Shown here in pieces: positions 57,084-64,000 of a DNA stretch of 64,000 nt (the first letter of the stretch is position 1; each line of letters begins with the position of its first letter). Source of the stretch: Hyaloscypha bicolor E. Taxonomy: Eukaryota; Ascomycota; Leotiomycetes; Helotiales; Hyaloscyphaceae. The position numbers and the translations under genes are program-made. The stretch lies in contig NW_020194562.1 of NCBI RefSeq assembly GCF_002865645.1, positions 992,001 through 1,056,000 of the forward strand. The letters are read 5' to 3'. The notes beneath the pieces were generated by a model. The model made no database searches. It was not told the origin of the DNA and saw only the letters and a list, made by a program, of their open reading frames with translations.

Positions 57084-59602
57084 GCTCGTGGACTATCACT
57101 CTGTCAAGTCCATCCGACACCTTGAAGAGGCAAACGCCTCAAGGTTTATATCTTCTTCGCCATCCCAGCTTTCGAGCTCAGCTGAGGGCAACAATTGAGA
57201 TAGCATAGGGAATCACCAACCGGAAACACTTCCATCAAGTATTCACCATTCTTGACCAGCTCACACCATCTTCTGCCATACCCCCTGTCGCTTCCAAGTT
57301 GCAAGGCTTCAGCGTATGGTAGCGTATGGTATTCAAGATCTGGTGCTATCAGAGATGGAATCCACAGCTTTCAACAACCCCACCTTAGCCAAGTTCGCTT
57401 TCAGTGAAAGGGGAACAACGGGTGCGACTCGATTGTCAACAATTTGGCGATGAGATTGCGGGGTTCAGGGTTCTCTTGTGCTGTAAAGAGAACTGCGACT
57501 GGAAGATGGGAAGCTGTTATTCTGAGCTCAGAGCGCGGGGTTTGGAAGGAGATGCCATGAAGTTCACTGTATATCTAAGCAGTCTGAGAGGGGGTGTGGA
57601 TGGGAAGGGGGATGTTGAAGTAAAGTTTCAACATACAAAGTTTTTCACTTTGTTAATTCGACAAATGTACTTTGCAATAATAGACGGCACAATCTTGATG
57701 CCAATCAACCCAACAATCATGGAAGTTCAATAGAACGTCTCAAACTTTCTGTACTTGGGCAGCACCATAAATCCAAAGAATCAGATGAACGTAGTAAGGC
57801 CATCACAGATGAAGTCAATTTTTGATAATCGACACAAAGTCATAGATGAGACTGTTTCCCAACTATCTTTCGACGTAAATTCGCATATATGTGACAGGTA
57901 AAGTGTCTCCTCTATCCGAGTATGCAAAAAGTACAGTGAAGAATAAGAATAGTTGACTTGACGTTGACTGGTATATATATTTCTCAAGTTGAAAAAGTCA
58001 ATTGACATACGACAGCAAACATGTACAGTATTCGAGGAATGCAAGGTCATTGTCCGACTTAGTCACTTAGATGATGTACATTTCTCGGATCAATGAGATC
58101 CCTGTAAGATAACAACATGTTCAGTCAATGAGATTTTTCCATTGGGTTGATCTAAAATCTTGTATCTATTAATGGTAAAAGAAGCTAATGTCCAGCAAGG
58201 CATGACGGCATCGGTACACTTCAGCTGCACATCCTTCAACTCGAATCTGATACATAACGTCATCAAAGAGGAATAATTCTCATTCACCTCTTGTGAAAAT
58301 TACGTTGTTTTTTCTCCCCCGCAATCGAATCGCTGTGCATTTATGCATGAGGGTGCAAAACCACTAGAGCATTCAAAATCCTTCTCTTTTCAGAGGTAGT
58401 ATAGCTTTCCTCCAGAATAATCGACTCTGCACGTGGAAAGGTGACATGCGAGTAGCTGCTCGGGTTGGCGTAAGACATTTCTGACGTTGGCCGCCGTAGC
58501 ACCGGCGTGCGGCCTCGGACTGGCGATGACTCCACTCCAATACGATAGATTTATGGAGAAGTTCGATTGTATTATCGTATCGTCGATGGACAGATTCTTC
58601 ACGAAGCTGATCCTCTTCATGATGTTGACGACAGCTCTGCCCTGTTTACAGACATGAGGAACAAGAATATAGATGGAAAACCAGTAAGACTCTCAAAGAA
58701 GCAGAACGCCATGAACCTTCCCAGGTGTAGTCTACAAAACTCAAAGATCCAATCTTCCGTGTACCAGGCACCTTCAATGTCCTGCAAGCAGGTGACGCTT
58801 CAAATGTCGCCTCCGGCCAGGAAGAGAGATAGTGCAAGATTACAATAGTTAAGTTAAATGTGCCAATTACATATTTGGAAGATGGAGAGGGTGATTAAAC
58901 AGCAAGAGGCGGGGACATTCTCGTGACCAAGAAGCACAATGCCCCACTCAGTAAGAGTATATTGTCAAGGACACGGAGTCAAATGTACAGCCGCGAGAGT
59001 GTAAGATTACATTAAGCAGGTTGAGTACTTGTAATGTTCGGGCTGGAAGTAGCGCGTTGTTGAGTACGGGGGGTCAACGGCACAGCTGAGAAAGTATATA
59101 TTCCTCAAGGCGGGCAAGCACAATGTCCTGCTTGGGAGCAATGCATTGCGAAGTGCAGCAACTCAACTATTGAAAGAAACTCTTGTCCATGTTCTAGTCC
59201 GGCAGTTGAATGCCTGTACATTTTCACATTGAGATATCCAATGTACCGCTGGTTACTCGTTCTTTCAACCAGCTACTTGGCATATTGTACAATAAGGGAC
59301 ATGTTACTTTCGAGTTCGAGAACATCACATTCACCCCCATCAAGGAGCACTTCAATTTTTTCTTCTTTCATTTTTTCAATATTTGTAAAATTTCTTATTT
59401 CATTTTTCGCCGAATCCGCTATGCTTATGCATCATGAATGGCCTCAATCTCGCAGAGATCAAGCACGAATGTACCACCACATCGCGGTGGACATATGTAC
59501 AACAAGCCCCAGATGAGAATCACAAAATAACGCCAGCGCCAGATCCCAAGTGTAATCTACACAAAGATGAATGTCCCAACCATTGCTCATTGTACCACCC
59601 AT
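57084..59602. other. Gene-poor 2.5-kb interval
   Basis: No supported gene. A possible frame at 57404-57733 has no family. 57316-57335 carries a direct GCGTATGGTA duplication. Between 58980 and 59620 the word TGTAC occurs about eight times, often with palindromic flanks (ATTGTACAAT at 59284). No tRNA or other RNA gene is seen. Confidence 0.4.
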
Positions 59603-61543
59603 CTAATGTACGTTTTGGTGCAGATGGCGATTGATGTGGCGCTTCCGGCCTGGAACCAGAACCGTGGTGGTGAGAGGGTCTGTAACAGTAACGATCTCCT
59701 CTACCCAAAGGATTTCGAGAACAGCATGACCGGACGTAATATACTGCGTGCTGAAGAAGCTCTCAGTATTGCTGGTAGTCGGAACCGGAGGCGGTGTAAC
59801 AGCTGGTGGTGCGATCGGAGTTGAGGTGGTGGTCATATCCGCAGTGGACGGGATCGAGACAGCGAAGATGCCACCCGGGATGTACGTATCGGTGGATGCG
59901 AGGGACTTACCAGCCGAGTAGCTCAGCGTGGGGATCGGGATCGGGCCGGCGGGGGAAGAAGGGGCGGGTGGTGCACCGGTGACGGGCGAGCCAGCTGTGG
60001 CGCCTGAGGCGGGACCGGGACCGGAAACGATGGGTACGTTGCCTGGGAGGGAGCCCATGGGACCAAGCACGTTTTCGGAGACAAGAGCGGATGGCAGGTC
60101 AATGCTGCAGTTGCTGTCTTCGGCTTGGATGTGGAAGAGCGGGCAGTCTTCGATTTGGCCGGACGGGTTGGTGCATTGGTCGACTGCGTCTTGGAGGAAG
60201 GTGGGGTCCCAGCCCATCATGAAGTCGCCATGGTAGCCGCAGCCTGAGAGAAAGGTTAGCAAGTTTGAAGGAAAGGGAGGAGAGGACGTACCGGTTGGAT
60301 CACCGTTGGAGAGAAGGAATTGACCGGATTTACCAGCAAAGGCATAGGTGTTCCAGATTGTCTCGTAGAACAGAGATGGCAAGCGGATTGGAAAGCCAGA
60401 GGGGCATTCGCCAGTCATGACTTGGGAGGGGTAAGCGACGTGCTCCTTCTGGTCCTTAATGTCGAAGGACTGGCCATCCCAGCAGCTTGGGAACATCAAC
60501 TCCAGACGGATACCATCAACACAATTGGCATCAAGATAAGCCTTGTCTGGCATGAAGTGGCGATAAAGGGAACCCTCAGGAGTCTTTCCATAGTTGAGGC
60601 AATTGAAACCCAATGCAGCTTGCTCAAGAAAAGTCTGAGTGTTGTACGGGGCCTCGTACCAGAGAGACTTTTGGATGTCGGGGACTGGGTAGCTGAAATT
60701 GCGGTAGTTGGTATTGCCGGCGATCATGTGGAAGTTTGCGGGGAAAGCAGACAAGCTGGTGTTGCCAGCGTTGGGGTACAGAAGGTAGTACCTTGAGGAA
60801 TTGTTAGTAATGATTCAATGTAGAGGGATGAAAGTAAAGGATGGACAAAGCAAGGGGCCCTCGCTTGACATGCAGACTGATCTCCCGATCTATGGCTCAA
60901 AACGAGACGGTGCAGTTTCAAAGATGGGAGAACCTCGCCAATCTCCCAGCCTTGTCTGAAAGCAAATTCCTCCGTCACGAACAGGAGGAAAGGTACCCCG
61001 CACTTGTCAGGTGACCGATAGATATGCAGAGAAATGCTTTGGAAAAGAAGGCGGAGTAGAAACGCGTTGCATCAAAGAGGGGAAATGACGTACGCAAGCA
61101 TGCCTCCAACCTGGTCAACCAAGCTGATCTGTCCAGACGCGTCCTGAAAGTAGAGGGCCGGAGTCCAGTAGGAAGATTTGTCTTGAGTGACTTGACAGGA
61201 AGTGCAAGAACCAGCAATCAACTCATCGAAACTAGCATCAATGGAGAAACCTAAGCCGCAGTAGTTAGCATTGCGCAAACGTGACAACACCATATTCATC
61301 ATGACCAAGATCCGCCGGGGCGAAGCGGTGGTGGCGTCAGAGATCGAACTCGGATTGAGTACACTTACCAGAAGAGCCATGAATGGCATGCACATGTTGA
61401 GAGATCGTACCATTCGAAACAAGGGGGTCAATTCGGGCCAAACCAGAGCGGGTACGGCATGGCATACGCCAGAAAGCGGCAGTAGGTGTAAGCAAACAAA
61501 GAAAGGCTGCCATCAAGGCAGGTGTGGAGAGAGCAAGACACAT
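59603..61543 (-). CDS. Secreted DUF1996-domain protein
   Basis: Four exons: 61369-61543, 61094-61250, 60292-60791 and 59603-60243 (introns of 118, 302 and 48 bp), give 490 residues. The signal peptide is MCLALSTPALMAAFLCLLTPTAAF. The DUF1996 domain follows: IDPLVSNGTISQHVHAIHG, FDELIAGSCTSCQVTQDKSS YWTPALYF, HMIAGNTNYRNFSYPVPD, NCLNYGKTPEGSLYRHFMPD, LMFPSCWDGQ, GYHGDFMMGWD. A Gly/Pro/Ser/Thr-rich tail of about 170 residues, likely O-glycosylated, ends the protein. DUF1996 proteins are extracellular or wall-associated in fungi, with unknown biochemical activity. All exon joins restore family motifs. The stop falls soon after a basic stretch, GRKRHINRH. Confidence 0.92.
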
Positions 61544-64000
61544 AATGACGGTATGTTTCGGTAAACGAAGACCTGCACGCAGGCAAAGTGTTTGAAAGAG
61601 TTAGAAACGGTCTCTGCAGGTGAAAAGGAGTGATCACTCTGCAAAAACCAGGCGTTGAAGTGGTTGGCAGGACGCGTTGGTGGTGCGAAAAGAAAAAAAG
61701 GTGTAAAGGAGATGGAGGCTGAGGAGTGGAGTCGAGATCGGGTCGAGATATACTCCTTAGCGTCCTTTCGTGACCTTCGTCTGCCACGCCGAGCCGCAGA
61801 GTAAACAGACTAACTGCTCACGAGACCTGGAATGACGTATAGGCGAGCCTCGTCCAGGAAATTCTGCGATCCAGATGGTGATATGTTGACCCAAGAGTTC
61901 CCCAGCATCCAAATTGCACTTGTACCAGTTTCTCCCTTCAGCCCCACTTCCCGTGTCCAACGCAGGTCCTATTTGCAATATCTCTTTCTCGAAAGGTTCA
62001 ATTCCTCCAATTTCCTGCTAGTGTTTTGCTGTTTGTCCAGTCCTAATGTTTCGCAGTGTTGCAACAGCTCTCCCTGTCGTCGTCCAAACCAAACCAACCA
62101 AACCACGAGCGTCTATTTCAAAGAGCGAATCTTTCCTGCGACCCAATCTAAAGAGCGAAGTCGGGTCCTAGCCCAAGTGTAAGGAGCGTGTGCGAAAGAA
62201 TGTAAATGGGCGCAAGCAAGCAAGTAAAGATAGCGAAACGAACAGTGGGCGAGGGGCGGTCGACGACGAGGTGAGATTGGAAGCAAGAGGGAGGAAAAGG
62301 GAAATGCGCGGAGGATAAACGTCAAACAAGAGTACGCCGGTACCTGCCAAGTACCGCTCCTGTAAAACAGAAGGCAAATCTGGCCGTGCAGGGAGGCGGA
62401 TAGGCAGAGTGATTGGCTGGGGCTGCGGCGGCAGATTGGGAGGGTGAAGGCATGATCCTGAGCGGCCAGGAATAACTGGGAATCAACTGGCTGGGTGACG
62501 TGAGTGGTCCTGGGGCGTGGTGTTCTTGAGACAGCCGATTGCAAAAGGGGGATGGGGTGGCCGCTCACGCTCACCAGGGTTGAGGTCTGTGTAGGCGAAC
62601 TTTTTCCATGTTCTCACGATGGCTGCATGGTTTCCCAAGTGGGCAGCCTGTCTCCTGCATGTGGTTTGCTCAGCTGGGAAGTCTGACAGCAGCAGCTTCC
62701 CTTGAATCCGTCGTCTAGGTCGTAAGGCAACCTGTAAGCGCTCTGCATGCTGCCGTCTGGCCCCTAGTCTCTGGCCGCGATCGCAGTCCTTTCCCATGGT
62801 CCTTCGTCTGGAGAGTTTGTGTTTGCATGCACAACACCAAGCGATCTGGAGAACGGGACCCCCAAGTCGTCAAGCTGAAACGGCGCTCCTGCCCCGCTGT
62901 CGTCGTCCCAGCCAATTGCAGCATCGGCTGGGAGTTGGCACACCCCCACTTGCTCGAGGCGGTTAGATCGAAACTGCAGCCAGGGGCAATGATGCTGCCT
63001 TTCTCAGGGGCCATGACTACCTCGGCCAGGATGGATCAACCTCCAAGCCAATCTTTTTAAAACCAAGTGGCGGGTAAGTGGGGATGAACCTCGTGGAAGA
63101 AGCGCAAGAAACATCGGATGAGATGATCTGGGGTGCTTGCAGCCTCTCCTGCGAGAGAAGAGCAACAACTACGCCACATTGGGTACGGGGGTACTTCAGC
63201 CAAAATCCTTCGCCTTGGCTGTCCCCAGCAACGGCAAGAATAGAAATACCAACACCAACTCCCCCTCAGTCAGCTCCAGAATTGGAGGTGGAATTTCTAT
63301 TTTGCTTCTGCTGTCGTGCCGCATCCGTTATCCCGTTTGATACCCAAGTGGCTGTGCACCTCAATCTCTTTCCTCTGCAGATCCAGTTCCCTCTCCCGCG
63401 AGGCTCAAACCCTCGCTGTCTGACCACCGAGCCATTCTCGCCGGCCCCTTCCCCCCATCTATTTCGTTTCCTCGGACTTTCCTTACTTAATATGCATATA
63501 TTCTGCCTGTTCGCCACGCCAAGTGGATTTTGTTTGTGCATGTTTTTGTGCTTGCGTGTGTCCTTATTCGGGAGTTGTGAGCGAGATTTAGGAGAGTTCT
63601 AGAAAGGCTTGGCTTTCATTCAGTACAGTTGTTGCCTCGTGGGGAGCGCGGACTTACGTGGCCATGAGGGGATCGGCGGCTAAGCTTCTTTTCGTTTAGC
63701 TGTTAGAATGAAATTTGGAATGTTTCGCGGTGACAAGACTGGTACTTCTTTCATCTCCGAGTTGAGATAAAGATTGTTTCGAGATCTGAGATTTGAGATG
63801 AGATCACGTGAAACAGGGTTTGTTCCCGCCACAAGTTGATCTTCCGACTGAGAATTTAATCATGTGAAATCGAAACACGGAGGGAGTGACCGGCAAATTG
63901 TGGTTCACTTTCTCGAGTGAGAAGAACACGGTCCGATCCAACTTAAGATTTTGTTGCATTGTGCGTTGTTAGCAGCATGCCCACGCGGCCAATCTCTAGA
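61544..64000. other. Long upstream region of the DUF1996 gene, no gene seen
   Basis: About 2.4 kb of GC-moderate DNA with many short overlapping frames on both strands and pyrimidine-rich passages (61960-62100, 63300-63480). It is probably a long promoter and 5' leader. No domain, tRNA or repeat is recognised. A CACGTG box lies at about 63805. Confidence 0.4.

Noticed and set aside
57404..57733. Plus-strand 109-residue frame
   Set aside because: No recognisable family or neighbours; composition changes along its length.
62113..63602. Several 100-170-residue frames in the DUF1996 upstream region
   Set aside because: They are low-complexity Pro/Ser/Arg-rich frames on both strands, typical of a pyrimidine-rich leader, with no domains.
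1..64000. CRISPR arrays, tRNA or rRNA genes
   Set aside because: No spaced direct repeats of CRISPR type and no cloverleaf or rRNA core were seen; CRISPR is not expected in a fungal nuclear genome.

Overview
The window looks like nuclear DNA of a filamentous ascomycete (Pezizomycotina; Leotiomycetes is a guess from gene style only). The reasons are many short GT-AG introns of about 45-120 bp with CTAAC/CTGAC-like branch sites, two Zn2Cys6 regulators, fungal-only families (DUF1996, HeLo-like proteins, fungal AtuA-type proteins), and an 11.4 kb AT-rich block of transposons degraded in the manner of repeat-induced point mutation (RIP).

Layout. 1-18 kb is an accessory, decaying zone. It holds a partial C-terminus, a frameshifted Hsp70-like ATPase, a SGNH hydrolase, a frameshifted Zn2Cys6 regulator, a broken hemerythrin-type (HHE) gene, a truncated Copia element, an AtuA/DUF1446-type gene, three MITEs with clear target-site duplications (two hAT-like with 8-bp TSDs, one mariner-like with TA), and a roughly 150-bp-period minisatellite. 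18-26 kb is a signalling cluster: a kinase-TPR protein, a kinase-ankyrin protein and, divergently, a protein with a HeLo-like helical N-terminus and a pseudokinase. 27-39 kb is AT-rich RIP wreckage containing one complete Copia element (two LTRs, 5-bp TSD) and the C-terminus of a hAT transposase.

40-49 kb is a five-gene catabolic-type cluster: Zn2Cys6 regulator, flavin-reductase-like protein, NCS1 permease, alpha/beta hydrolase, and a luciferase-like flavin monooxygenase of the NtaA/DszA type. Together they recall the logic of the bacterial Rut pathway (import of a small N-heterocycle, flavin-dependent ring opening, hydrolysis), but three of the five carry disabling lesions.

50-64 kb starts with an internally deleted S33/TAP-like peptidase gene and then becomes a conserved housekeeping segment: the Cdc48 cofactor p47/Shp1, the mitochondrial outer-membrane factor Mim1, the inner-membrane insertase Oxa1, and a secreted DUF1996 protein. 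All of these are intact once introns are removed.

The contrast is informative. Single-base lesions are common left of about 51 kb and absent from the housekeeping genes to the right, which argues for real gene decay more than for general sequencing error. Exon borders were read by eye, and family names come from recognised motifs, not database searches.
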